From Geosiphon pyriformis (Eukaryota; Glomeromycota; Glomeromycetes; Archaeosporales; Geosiphonaceae): 64,000 bases of DNA. Positions within the stretch are counted from its first letter, which is position 1. The number at the start of each line of letters is the position of its first letter. The translations under genes were made by a program, and so were the position numbers. The DNA lies in the NCBI GenBank assembly GCA_016748015.1, contig JAAOMT010000772.1:65541-129540 (forward strand), given 5' to 3'. Below the pieces are notes generated by a model that searched no databases, was not told the DNA's origin, and worked only from the letters and a program-made list of their open reading frames with translations. Below are positions 9,451 to 25,651 of the stretch, piece after piece.

Positions 9451-10299
9451 AAAAACAAAGCAATAACAGAAACAACAAAGCAATAGCTAGCAATAGCGAG
9501 ACAATTGAAAGCAATCCTATAAAACCAAAAAAAATGTATAAAAGCAAGTAGTTGTAAAAGTGAGAAAAAACAGACAGATAGATATAAACCTCTAGACCAG
9601 AAATAAAATATCCATACCTCTTCATCCTTTATTATCTTCCCTATTTCATCTTCTAAAATAAACCAATTATTAAAGAAATCAGAATCACGAATTCATGTTC
9701 TCAAACTTTATGGAATTTACATGAATTAACTCTTCTCTCATACCTCCATTCTAGAACAGATGCTCTTAGCATAACCACCTTGAACCTATTAACAATTTGG
9801 ACCAATTGCTCTTAATCACGGTGATTGACAATACTAATTTATTTTTTCTCTCTTTTCTTTTTTTTTCTTTTTCTTTTTTTTTCTTTTTCTGTCTTATTTT
9901 TGTGGAGCAGCAACATAGTAAAATCGACTGTCTGGGAATAGACTTCATAATAGCCTGGTAAAAGAGGGAAGCTCCCCCTAAGTTTTGGATATTAACATTA
10001 TCTTGTTAGCTTACCAGAAAGGCAAAAAGACAATGCTAGACCCTAACAACTGTGCTTGTTAGCTCGGAGAAGAAAGTTCACATTTACAAAAAACATTGCA
10101 ATCAACAAAAGACAAACTCTGTGCCTTATAATCAAAGAACTCAACAGGTAAAATTTACATCCAGGAATAGACCTTCAGAGACTGATAATTAAGACTAAGC
10201 CAACAGAATTATGTGGAAAACACATCATTAATAATTGAGAACACCAAACGTTATCATTTCCCATACCCACCAAGTTTACCTGTAACACTGGTCACTATG

Positions 10300-10812
10300 C
10301 TGAGAAAAAAATTAACAGAATTGCAATTCTGAAAAGTGATGGACAACAAAACACATTAACTTAAGAATTAATACTTGAAATATCACTAAAAGAAAACCAC
10401 ACTTGAATTTTTGTTTATTATACAAAAGACTCCAACCAAAATCTTTAGACAACCAAAATCTTCAGATATTACTGACAAGATCAGCTATTAAGTATTAAGT
10501 TACAGATTTGTTATTTGATTTGAAATTCCAAATAATTACTTGTAATACTGAGAAAAAAATTGATGGAAAAATCTTTTAAGAGACTATAGACACCAAAGCA
10601 CATTAACTTGAAGATTGAGGAAGAAACTCAAAACACCACCAAAGGATATTACTATTAAATCTCTGTCTATTATACAAAAGACTCAACTAAAATCTTTAAA
10701 AACCAAAATCTTCAAATATAAGAATTTTCAGATTTACTAACATTATCAGCTATTGAGCACTAAGTTATAAGTTTGTTATTTATTCCAACTACCCAAATAA
10801 TCATTTGTAATA
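10300..10812 (+). repeat. Direct duplication of the 3' quarter of the G LTR
   Basis: Copy 1 (10300-10547) and copy 2 (10548-10812) both begin CTGAGAAAAAAATT, share TATTATACAAAAGACTC and AAATCTT words, and end TTGTAATA. The copies have diverged, so the duplication is old. Confidence 0.7.
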
Positions 10813-11140
10813 ACATAAAAAAAAGTGGTTTAATTAGTAATAAAAAAGTTTTGTTTAATGTTTTTCATATTTGTTTGGTTTTTTGTTAATTGAAATAGTT
10901 TATTTACTTGGTATTAATAAATTTTTTGCTGTTAGCTTTGGATTATATAAGACTTATTTGTTTTTTTTGGTGTTACCAATAATATAAAAGTTCATGTGAA
11001 TGTGTAAGTATTGTTTTGATTGGTCCGAGTGGTCGGTCACGTGTAATAAATGCATGAGCCACATTTAGTTTGAAACACTTAGTCTGTTTCTATACACTAG
11101 ATAGTGGTAGGACTGTAAACCAAATATAAAAAATTGTTTA
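10813..11140 (+). repeat. LINE-type 3' tail fragment
   Basis: The stretch GATTGGTCCGAGTGGTCGGT ... GCATGAGCCACAT ... TAGTGGTAGGACTGTA matches a second copy at about 29408-29515, which follows an RNase H remnant of a non-LTR element. It is therefore called as the 3' end of the same LINE family. It ends in A-rich sequence. No coding part is left here. Confidence 0.55.
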
Positions 11141-11544
11141 TTAATTAAAAAACAAATTTAATTTTTATAGTCTATTATATATTAATATTTGATAACAAAT
11201 ATAATCATATAATATATAGTTAAAAAATAACTTCATGTCACAATTGGGTGTATTTATTTTGCCTAAAAACGGTGTACTTAGGCTTTTTTTGGAAAAATGG
11301 AATCATTTCTAAAAACGTTGGGATCCTGAGGCCAGGTGAAATTTGGCCCGTAAATCCGGCACTCCTCCCAATTACCGACGGTGTCACTCTCGTTCATCTC
11401 AGGTAAGATTGTTCTCTTACCGCAAAGCCAGGCTTGGGAAATTATCAGATAAGATTTTCCACAACCAAAAAACCAGTTCGCTTTTTTCCTCGTACAACTT
11501 TCTCGCGAAAACGTGTAGAAGAGCCGGAATTTGCTATTTCTGAC
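11141..11544 (+). promoter_or_regulatory. Upstream region and probable 5' leader of the DYRK gene
   Basis: A strongly AT-rich stretch (to about 11240) changes to balanced composition before the kinase gene. A GTAAGA donor-like site at 11402 suggests a possible 5'-UTR intron. No clear TATA box or operator is assigned. The reading frame is open upstream of the chosen ATG but contains no ATG there. Confidence 0.35.
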
Positions 11545-16872
<5,328 letters not shown>

Positions 16873-18143
16873 CGCATAGTCTATGCTTATGCTAAAATTT
16901 CAACACAGTGATGGAGGAAGCAACCTAATACATTATCGCATCATCATCACCAATTTCCTTCGAGTTTTTAGCGCAAGGGAATAAAAAGACTTTTCAAAGA
17001 GCTTTATCAAAAGCTTTTCAAAAAAATTTGCATTTTTAATTTCCATTTCAAAACTCCTTGCACAAACAATTATATTTAGAAATTATTATGACCCAATTTG
17101 CGATTATAATCAAATTTCTTGGCATTATGTTTACCGCCATTCATTATTCAGCCGCAGCTATCTTTGGTTGCTTCTTTTAAATCCTTTTCTCAATTTTGTC
17201 AAAACAAGACGAACAATCAACAACACTCAGCATGCACACTTCAATCCTATGCTTTTTTCTATCCCTCTTCATCTTAATAGCACTGGAATTATACATTTTT
17301 CATATTTTTGGCGTGATTCGAAAAAGTGGTAACTTACCAAATGGAAAAGTAGGAAGGGTGTTGGATGAGTAGCCATTAGAGAATTCTTTTCCAAGTTATT
17401 ATTTTTCGAAGATGGCATTTGTCAAAAGCCACGAAGGATGTTATATTTATATAAATAGTTTGAATTAGATTTCCCTTATGGGATTTTGGTGGTATTATCA
17501 AAAGGATAATGGATACATCATTTTTTGTTAAATGATTTTAGTATGAAACACTCACTGGACAGGATGTAAAGACTCTCCAGATGAAACGAAGTTGTGAATT
17601 TCTTGATATTTTCTTGTATATTTTGTTTTTTCTTTTTATATATTTTGTCAGTAAATGGGTCAGGAAGCAGCAGATTTTTAAAGTGGGTGTATGTGTAAGA
17701 TATCATGTAAAGATGGTCTGGTTGAGTTGTGCTCCAAAGCGGATAGCATTTAGAGTTAAGACATAAACAGTCTACTGGCTATTTATCATATTTCTTTGCT
17801 TTAAGTCTGAGTTGCAAATGGGGTGTGCTTTTCGATTAATAATATCAGTGTATTTTGATTATGATCTGTTATCTCACGTACAAGGTAAAGGTAAAATCAG
17901 TATTAATAAGCGAGTTTTTTTTTGAAAAATTTCCTGTGTTCTATTAGACTTGATATAGCTTGAATTTGAGATTATCGCGTCTTGTGAAGGGAATATGTAA
18001 TATCCCATCTTATTTATAATCAAATGTCTGACTGAATGAAAAATCCCGAAATTGTTTCTTAAAAGTGTAATTCCTAGACTTGACTTCTTTTACTCATCTC
18101 ATCTAGATATGTCGGTGAAGTAAATTTTTTAATAAAATTTCTT
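16873..18143. other. Intergenic region between convergent kinase and GST genes
   Basis: Probably holds both 3' UTRs. The only small frame of note is 17232-17372 (+, 46 residues) with a hydrophobic N-terminal segment (ILCFFLSLFILIALELYIF); nothing else supports it as a gene. No repeat copy is recognised. Composition is intermediate, without the decay seen in transposons. Confidence 0.5.
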
Positions 18144-19021
18144 TTAATCATTAATGGGAATGTAGCCCGGTTTCTCTTCGATTCTACGCAACCATGCTTT
18201 GACCTTTGGGAAGCTATCAATCGAGAATCCACCTTTAATTAACAGATAAATTAGATATTGATTTTATGGTAAAATCATGTATAGCATGAAATCATTTTTT
18301 GAATAAAATATGAAAGAATAAACTCTTACCTTCCTCAGCACAATGAGTATGCGCATACAATGCAATATCTGCAATGGTAAATCGATCTCCAACAAAAAAT
18401 TGACGTGTTTCCAAATGCCTTTCCATTATGTTTAACGCTTCATAACCATAACGTTGCTTCTCCACAATTTGATCCAAGTATTTTGGGTCTTCAGACCTGT
18501 TCAGAAACAAAATCCACCAACGTAAAGTGGCGATATTCGGCTGGTGGGAATATTGTTCCCAAAACAACCATTGCAATACTTGAGCGTATTCCAAGGGGTT
18601 TGATGGAAGAAGAGGTGTATTAGTTGCGAGATAAATTAGAATAGCGTTGGATTCTGCTAGGGTTGTGCTTTGTATTCCGTTCCCTACTTGCACCTCAATG
18701 GCTGAATCTCCAGAATTCGTAATTCCACTGATTTCTGGAATTCTCTTCATATGTTCATATCCAGCGGGTATGATAATTATGGGTACTTGTCCAGTCAACG
18801 AGACATCAGTTAGGAATTTTTCAGTACGTGATTCATCTTTAAGAATATCGACATCAACGCGGTTATAAGGTACGCGAAGGAGTGAAAGCAAAAGGCGTAC
18901 CTTTTAAAATTTTGCATTAAGAAATCTATAAAATAGATCGATGTAATTTTTAAAAGTATAATTGATTTCTATTTACCTTGTAACAATTGCCAGAAGCACC
19001 AAAATCGTGTAAAGTTAACAT
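18144..19021 (-). CDS. Glutathione S-transferase family protein, 3 exons
   Basis: Read on the minus strand: exon 1 19021-18977, exon 2 18900-18330, exon 3 18232-18144; GT-AG introns of 76 and 97 bp; sum 705 nt, 234 residues, normal for cytosolic GSTs. The N-terminal thioredoxin-like domain starts MLTLHDFGASGNCYKV, with the SGNCYKVRLLLSLL signature of GstA-like proteins, cis-Pro in GQVPII and TLAESNAILIYLA (glutathione-binding Glu-Ser). The all-helical C-terminal domain contains FFVGDRFTIADIALYAH, the usual N-capping motif, and ends KAWLRRIEEKPGYIPI. Expected role: conjugating glutathione to electrophiles or related isomerase/reductase activity in the cytosol. The exact class and substrate cannot be told. 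Convergent with the kinase gene. Confidence 0.9.
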
Positions 19022-19554
19022 TTGGTAAAAAGAATTTCTTGGGTCCACTATTATGGTAATAATCACAAGTTGGAGCAATTTAAAAATACGTTATTATATT
19101 ACTTTTAATTTCATCCAATATTGTTCAAATGATGAATTTTTTTTTACAAATCTGCTTATTAAATTATAGTATTAAAATTTTGTTTTTTTATTTTATTAAA
19201 AAAAATAATTTATAATATTATTTTTGTTAAAGGTAATTAAAAAATCTCCATAATATAAAGGTATTCAACATTTTTAAATTATATTTGTTATTAATAAAAT
19301 AATTTTTATTTTAAAATTTTGTGTAAGTCAAAAAATAAAAAATTTAAACCCAATTTTATTTAAAAAAAACAATTATAATATTTTATTAATATATTAACTA
19401 AAAACTTAGTTTTAATATAAAGTAATAATAAATAATTTTTTTATTATGTTTTAACAAAGTGTAATTTAATCATTAATTATAACATAAAATTCAAAAATCT
19501 TACAAATAACTATAATTTACATATTTTTTACATATAACTAGTTATTTAAACCAA
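19022..19554. other. AT-rich region upstream of the GST gene
   Basis: Almost only A and T beyond about 19090. It should contain the GST promoter near 19030-19090 but no motif is assignable. No coding frame or recognisable repeat found. Confidence 0.5.
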
Positions 19555-20060
19555 TATTACCAAAGATTTTTCTATTATTTTTTGTTATTAATATCAACTT
19601 ATTATTAATTCTGTTGTTATAAAAGTTATTAAATTTCTGATAAGTTAATTTATTTTCAAAGTATTTTTCTATACTTTGAATTATTTGTGCTATTAATTTA
19701 TAATAAAATAGTCAATTCTGTGTTAATTACTTATGTATAATTATTTTGTAATAAAAATTAATTCTTTTATAAATATTTTTAATTTTAAAATATTAATTAG
19801 AATTTATAAATTTTAAAGTTGTATTAATTATAAAATAAGTTTTTGGTTTTTAAGATAAAAATTTATTTTGTTAATTTGTTTTATAGCAAATTAATTTCTA
19901 AAAAAGATTATTTTAAGTTAAAATATATTTTCTTAAAAAGAAAAGCTTTTTTTTATACAACTTATTATAATATTATTTTGAATTTTAAGAGTTTTTTTTT
20001 GTTATTATTTTAATAAACTGTTAAATATTTTGGCAAATTTCTAAAAAATTAATTTACAGA
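19555..20060 (-). repeat. Ghost family-1 LTR, extremely decayed and truncated
   Basis: Begins TATTACCAAAGATTTTTC, which fits TGTTACTAAAGGTTTTTGGTC of intact LTRs after C to T and G to A changes. Later matches include TTCTGATAAGTTAATTTA (intact: TTCAATAACTGAATTTA), TAATTTATAATAAAATAGTC, and AAAAGCTTTTTTTTATACAA near 19940. The match fades after about 20050, before the usual LTR end. Confidence 0.6.
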
Positions 20061-20340
20061 TCAGATATCATCTGGTTCAAATGATTGATAAATGATAATC
20101 AAATTTAGCAGTTATACTTATTATAGTTTTTTCTTCATTTTTAAATGTTCTGTTTTTCTTAACATTTGTCATAATATGGCTCAAAGTTAACAATATACTG
20201 TAAATCTTCTTAACAAAGGTCTTATTATTTTTGAAACACATTATAATTTGTTTATTTGGAATTGGTGAATTCAAAAACAATTTGAAAATGAGGTTTTTAC
20301 TATATCTTATTGATTGTATATGCATATTGGTTTAAACTAA
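20061..20340. other. AT-rich spacer, nothing assigned
   Basis: A minus-strand frame at 20077-20325 (82 residues, rich in Lys, Asn, Ile) resembles nothing I recognise and is likely chance in AT-rich DNA. Confidence 0.4.
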
Positions 20341-21808
20341 ACAAACAATAGTTTATAATAACAATAGTAAAACAAACTAATTGTTAGAAATCTGGCTTTA
20401 TTTGTACTAGTGGTTCAGAATTTAGTAATATTGAAAACTTATATTCAATTGCAATCAATACTTTGTATTAAAGTATATTTGGTATCAAGACAGAATACTT
20501 GGGTCTTTCAATTCTTAGTTTCAATAATAAAGCTCTTGTTTAGAAATTAACAAAAGAAATTTCATTTGTATCATTGTTTCTGAAAATTGACAAACATACA
20601 ATTGTTATTAATTCAATTAGATGTTTATCTTTTAAAAATTACTATGGTGCAGGAACAGAATATATCTTAACAATAATAACAAAAATAAGTAGACAAAAAT
20701 GACCTATTGTACAAAAAATTAACAAATCTACTTGTTATTTACATATATATTAAGATAAAACATGTATTAGATCAATTGAAAATAAAACACCCAACAACAT
20801 TTGGAAAAAATTAGGAATTCTTACCAAATACAATGGAGAAACTTTTTTTGGTATCAAACATTTTAATACACAATCTTTATTTCAATCAATGAATTATAAA
20901 AAATCATTTGTATATACACCAAATAAATAGAGTAATAAAAACATACTGAAATGTATTTTTGACAAGCAAATCAAGTCAAGAAAAATTTCTATGCAAATGT
21001 TAAATTGAATGGCTTTGTTTTATGAATAGTATAATCAAAAGAGCAATATTGTTCAATTCTTAAAAATATTGGAAAAAATTTACCTGTCAGATTATACTAT
21101 ATCAAAAAAAGAATTATCTGCTTGATAAGCCATATTTTGAAATTGTGAATGTTATAAAATTACTCCATATAGTAAAAAAATAGCAAACATAGAATTTTGG
21201 ACTAAATTAAACACATCTAATTATAATAAAAATATTTTAAAAGCATTATATAATACTGGTTTTTTATGTATAATACTATTTGAACCAATAATTATTAACA
21301 ATTTAAAAGAAATAGTTACTTTTTGGAAGAGTTTTAGATTAACTTACAAATCTAATATTGATGAAGCATATAGTAAAATTAGAATTTTGTCTATTATTGT
21401 AGAAAAGTTTTCTTATTTAGTATTAAAACAATAGCTTAAGATAAAAAATCAAGATTTTTATAATATGTTATATTCTAATACTTACTATAAAATTAGATCA
21501 AATTAGATACAATAAATGCCATAAAAAAACATGTAAAATTATATGGTTCTGAATTATCTCCTTTTGAGAAACCAAAGTGTACTTGCCAAAAGATGTCCAA
21601 AATCAAAAAATTGCAATTTATTGAATTTTTTCTAGACAAAAATAATGTCACTATGAGTTCTTACAAAGTAGACTCAAAATCAAATTTGTTTGTTTTGTAT
21701 ATAAAAGACCAAAAAAAAGCTTTGTGAGAAAAATTTTCTAAAACTTACTTAAACAGAATAAAAAAAACTTTATTTATAAGATGATTGGCTAATAATATAC
21801 ACATTTGT
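20341..21808 (+). pseudogene. Decayed ORF of an unrecognised repeat family
   Basis: Stop-riddled but protein-like stretches lie on the plus strand: LFQSMNYKKSFVYTPNK (about 20880), FWTKLNTSNYNKNILKALYN (about 21200), and near the end SPFEKPKCTCQKMSKIKKLQ, DKNNVTMSSYKVDSKSN and LYIKDQKKALXEKFSKTY (X is a TGA, probably Trp). The terminal block recalls the C-terminus of a protein family I have seen repeatedly in mycorrhizal fungal genomes, but I cannot name its function. It could be a domesticated or transposon-borne gene; no transposase motif is visible. Confidence 0.4.
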
Positions 21809-22677
21809 TGTTACTCATAAAAAGGAAAATAGATATAGAAAATAGTAAACCAATAGGAGAGTAGTAGTTAACACATGAGCATATTGCTCAGCAATATAAA
21901 GCAATGTTAGAAATTACAGCATATTGTTCAACAATATAGAACAATATTAAAAAATTAGAGCACATTGCTCAGCAATATGAGCATTGCTTAAGAAATCATA
22001 GCACATTGTTTGGAAATGTGAGTGATCTTATAGAACATTAATTATGTATATATAGCAGTAGCATTAAAAGAAGAAAAGACAGACTTTTTAGTTTAGATTT
22101 GATCTAAGCAACTTTTTATATTACAAATATCAATAAATAATTATTTAATATCTTAAATCCACTCCACACTATTAATACTTTATGTTGATAGTAATTGATA
22201 CTTAACCACACTAGAACAATAGCTTTTGATTATGGCTATTAATGAAATACTAACATTTATTGTCTTGGTTTATTTCTTTATTTTTTATTTTTTTTATTTT
22301 ATTTTGTTTTATTATTTCTTATTATTGATTAATTGATTAAAAAGAAAAAATGCTGAGTTATTGATGTCATGGATAGCCTGGTAAAAGACTCAGAAATAAA
22401 GGTATAAGATTTATAAATTAACAGATAGCTTACCAGAAAAGCACAATTGCCAGAATAAACTGGTCATCACACTAAAAACAGAAATTGGAAAAACAACTTA
22501 AGAAATCCACTAAAACCAACTATAGTGAATCTCTGTCTATTATACAAAGAATTTAACCAAAACTTTCAGATCATGAAAATCTTCAGAAACCAACATCATT
22601 ATATTAACTAAGCACCAAGTTACAGATTTGTTATTTGTTTTAAGACCCCAAATAATCATCTGTAACATTTAGTGCTC
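21809..22677 (+). repeat. 5' LTR of element H (family 2)
   Basis: Starts TGTTACTCATAAAAAGG and ends CATCTGTAACA; 869 bp. The backbone is shared with the LTRs at 24780 and 35634 (ACAGACTTTTTAGTTTAGAT, TTTATGTTGATAGTAATTGA, GAATCTCTGTCTATTATAC). It is followed by TTTAGTGCTCTTTG, a primer-binding site with TGG changed to TAG. Confidence 0.88.
21885..22015 (+). repeat. Palindromic GCAATATTGC-type array in the H LTR
   Basis: Three to four units of about 40 bp such as GAGCATATTGCTCAGCAATAT, CAGCATATTGTTCAACAATAT and GAGCACATTGCTCAGCAATAT. Each unit contains short palindromes around ATTGC/GCAAT. Other family-2 LTRs have a GAATTC-type array at the same place. Confidence 0.65.
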
Positions 22678-22727
22678 TTTGTGAGGTATAATCTTACAGA
22701 AAGCCAATATTAACGACAATTATCTAA

Positions 22728-24779
22728 AAGTGGCAGAATCAGAAATAATAGGGACAAACCATTTAGGATTTGCTAAATTCTTATTTCAACAGTACAGCCA
22801 ATAATTAGGCTTAACTAACAACTATTATCCAGCGGAATCAACCTTCAACTTTTATGTTAACAAAAAAATTACAGATTTTCTGAGAAGACCAATTGACATT
22901 GAATCAACAAGAAAAAATTTCTATACAGAATTAATCCAACACACTAGTTTATCATGAAATTACAGTTTTGCACCAATTATTAGAGAAATTAATCAAGAAA
23001 TTAAAAGATATACTTAACAACAATTTTTCATTACCTATGCAAATAAAAATAAAGGAAAGTTACAAACCCTAATAATAACTCTAAAAAGAATACAACTACC
23101 AACATAGAAGAAACAAAGAATCAAATCTCTACTATATCCATCATATCATTACACATCTGGAAGTACCATCAATATCACATCAATAGGTGTGTTCATATCA
23201 AATGCAACATTAACATTTGGATGACTCTCATTTTAAAGTAAACAAAAGAAAGCAGAATTATTAGGAACTTATGGCAATTACTTTGAAGAATTTAAATCAC
23301 AATTGCCAACACTATTAGGATTTTAATCACTGCTATCTCTACCAGATTTTGGAACTGCAAGTTCTTGGGAAATAACAGCATCAGAAGAAGAGAAAAAAGA
23401 GGACCAAAAATTTAATTATCAAAATCCAATCATGGAAAATCCGAAAGTTGAAACTCTGAATATTTAAACCCAGCAAACTCCAAATAATCTAAACTTCAAG
23501 TTAATTAATCAGAAAAACTTACCTCTAAAAATTGTCATCAATCAACAACAAATTAATCTGATTGTTGAACAACTTCAACAGTCACTAATATTATCCCAAC
23601 AATTACCTCTTCAATCATCACAACAACCAAACTTAGATCTAATGGCCTACACTCCAATAGCAAAGCTTGAAAAGTTTACAGGCAAAAAAAACGATGCCCA
23701 AGTGTGGCTAAATAATGTGGAAAAAGCCATTGCAGCCAACAGATAGAATGATGCCAAAGCCATGTAAGCCATTCCATATTTCCTCTAGGATACTACTGAC
23801 TTGTGGTATCAAAGCTTGGTTAACAAACTTTAAGATTTCAATGCATTTAAGATTGCATTTCTACAATATTTCAGCAATAATAATAGCATCAACTGACTGG
23901 CCAATACTTTTATTACCATTAAACAAGGAGAAAATGAAGCAGTCATTACCTATTTAGGATGTTTTCATAAGAATTTACACCAAATTTAGGCAATCCAAGC
24001 TGATTATTTTACAGTGCCACAAATTCTAAATCAATTCATTAGAAGTCTGCACAGTAGTATCTTTTAACACATATATTTATTATATCTAGCAGACTTTCAA
24101 GCCACAATTACAAATGCCAGAGATTTTGAAGCAGCTAAACTCAAAGCTAACCACACCTAAGCCATAAATTTAGTGATAAACAGATTATTTGACTTGGATT
24201 CCAAATTGAAGCAATTCAGTGAATCAATCAATCAGAAATTAGAGGGATACTTAGCTAACAACAATTAGACAATTTATTAATCTCTTCAATAACACAATAA
24301 TCAAGAAAACTCTAATTGTGTTCAAAATCAACTGTGTTCAGCATCATCAAGCAATCAACAGTGACAATAGGAAACACATAATTGTCACTATTGTGAGAAA
24401 CAAGAACATTTACAAATCGACTGTTGCTGTCACTTAAATAACTAATAATCTAGAAATCAGTATCGAAATCCTGATTACCAGTTTTAAACTTCGAGTTACC
24501 AACCAAACCCAGAACCATATTATCAGAATTACTTACCAATAATGCAACAACTAATATATTAACCACCAATATATCAGACACCAACACCTGTAATATATCA
24601 ACCATAGTCACAAGTAATATATTAGTCTCCACAAATTCAAACACTACCACAAAACTTATCTCAAAATGGAATTCAAAGACTGAAAATGACACAACAAAGC
24701 TGGAGATCAGCGATAATAATCCATTAATCAATCACCAGTTCTTCAGCTCAACTATTAGGATCTCGACAGTGGAATTTGG
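22728..24779 (+). pseudogene. Gag of element H (family 2), interrupted
   Basis: In frame with GTG (not ATG) at its start: VAESEIIGTNHLGFAKFLFQ, then a Gln/Asn-rich middle, a Retrotrans_gag-like core (KLEKFTGKKNDAQVWLNNVE ... FFSNNNSIN-type block) and a CCHC zinc knuckle CHYCEKQEHLQIDC, then a repetitive Tyr/Pro/Gln tail. Many stops, mostly TAG/TAA/TGA where sister copies have Gln or Trp. Gag forms the particle and binds the RNA. The frame is cut at 24779 by the LTR of element I; the rest of H is not found in the window. Confidence 0.8.
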
Positions 24780-25588
24780 TGTTACTCATAGAATATAGGA
24801 GGTATATTAGCATATAAACTAACCAATCAGAAGTAACTATAGTAAATGTGGAATTCTAAGATTCCTCTCAGAGGAATTACAGGATTCCAGAAATTTCAGG
24901 ATTCTTATACAAAGAATCGCAGAATTCCAGAATTCCAGGATTTCAAGAATTCCAGAATTCCTGGCATGAAAAATTGAAGAATTAAGGAATCTCAATTATG
25001 TATATATAGCAGTAGGATTAGAAGTAAAAAAGACAGATCTCTTAGTTTAAATTTGATCTAAGCAATCTTCTATTTACAAATATCAATAAAATATTATTTT
25101 TTATCTCCAATCTACTCTCTACTATTAACATTTTATGTTGGTAATAATTGATACTTAACCACACTGGAACAATAGCTCTTAATTACAGCTATTGATAGGA
25201 TACTAACTTACAATTACTTTTGTTTAAATTTTTTATTTTCTTTATTTTTTTTTATTTCTTTTGTATTTTTTTTTGGTTGATTAATTGATTAAGGATTAAA
25301 GTACTAAGTTACAGACATCATAGGGACTAGTAAAAGACCTGTGAAACAAGGGTAGAACATTTATAGATTTAAGGATAGCTTACCAGAAGAATTACTGGCC
25401 ACTATGCTGAGAAAAAAATTTGATGGAATCATAATTCTGGGAGGTTACAGAAACAACTATTGAATCTCTGTTTATTATACAAAAAACTCCACAACAAAAC
25501 CTTTAGATACTAATGCCAAAAATATCAATCAAGCACCAAGTTATGGGTTTGTTATTTGCTTTAAGAACCCAAATAATTACTTGTAACA
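24780..25588 (+). repeat. 5' LTR of element I (family 2), inserted in H
   Basis: TGTTACTCATAG ... ACTTGTAACA, 809 bp. The left border joins H sequence ending GTGGAATTTGG, while I itself carries the uninterrupted version of that site near 27752, so I is inserted in H. The U3-like part (24850-24980) is an array of GAATTC/AGGATTCC palindromic words. Confidence 0.88.
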
Positions 25589-25633
25589 TTTGGTGCTCTC
25601 TGTAAGGTATAATTCTACAGAGAACTAGCACCA
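25589..25633 (+). promoter_or_regulatory. Primer-binding site with pairing leader arm (family 2)
   Basis: Two bases after the LTR, TGGTGCTCTCTGTA (25591-25604) has the position and leading TGG of a tRNA primer-binding site. Downstream CTACAGAGAACTAGCACCA (25615-25633) is its near reverse complement apart from a short insert, so the site could fold into a hairpin. The B copy has the same arrangement (36467-36509). The tRNA is not identified. Confidence 0.55.
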
Positions 25634-25651
25634 ACTACAACTGTTTCAAAA

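Larger units (their letters stand above)
6826..10812 (+). mobile_element. Ty3/gypsy element G (third lineage), 3' half with LTR
   Basis: A fragment starting inside integrase at the right border of A. It holds the integrase C-terminus, an ORF3 homologue, a purine tract (AAAAAGAGAGGGA, 9188-9200) and a long LTR. By sequence it is nearer to family 2 (compare RPEDIPRDLKPIIIIE with the B copy's KPEEISRDLEPIIII) but its LTR differs. A solo family-1 LTR is inserted in its ORF3. Confidence 0.8.
9204..10812 (+). repeat. 3' LTR of element G with U3 array and duplicated R/U5-like block
   Basis: Starts at TATTATCC (degenerate TGTTAC type) after the purine tract and ends ATTTGTAATA. The backbone matches family-2 LTRs in several places (CAATTGCTCTTAATCACGG, AGCCTGGTAAAAGA, TTAGCTTACCAGAAA, GTTACAGATTTGTTATTTGA). 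It is about 1.6 kb against about 0.8 kb for family 2. The extra length comes from a 50-bp repeat array near the start and a duplicated 3' block. Confidence 0.7.

Noticed and set aside
9097-9625. Two hydrophobic minus-strand frames that look like membrane proteins
   Set aside because: They lie over the tandem repeat array of the G LTR; the hydrophobicity follows from AT-rich repeats.
17232-17372. Small hydrophobic ORF between the kinase and GST genes
   Set aside because: Only 46 codons, no homologue recognised, and the site is probably a 3' UTR.
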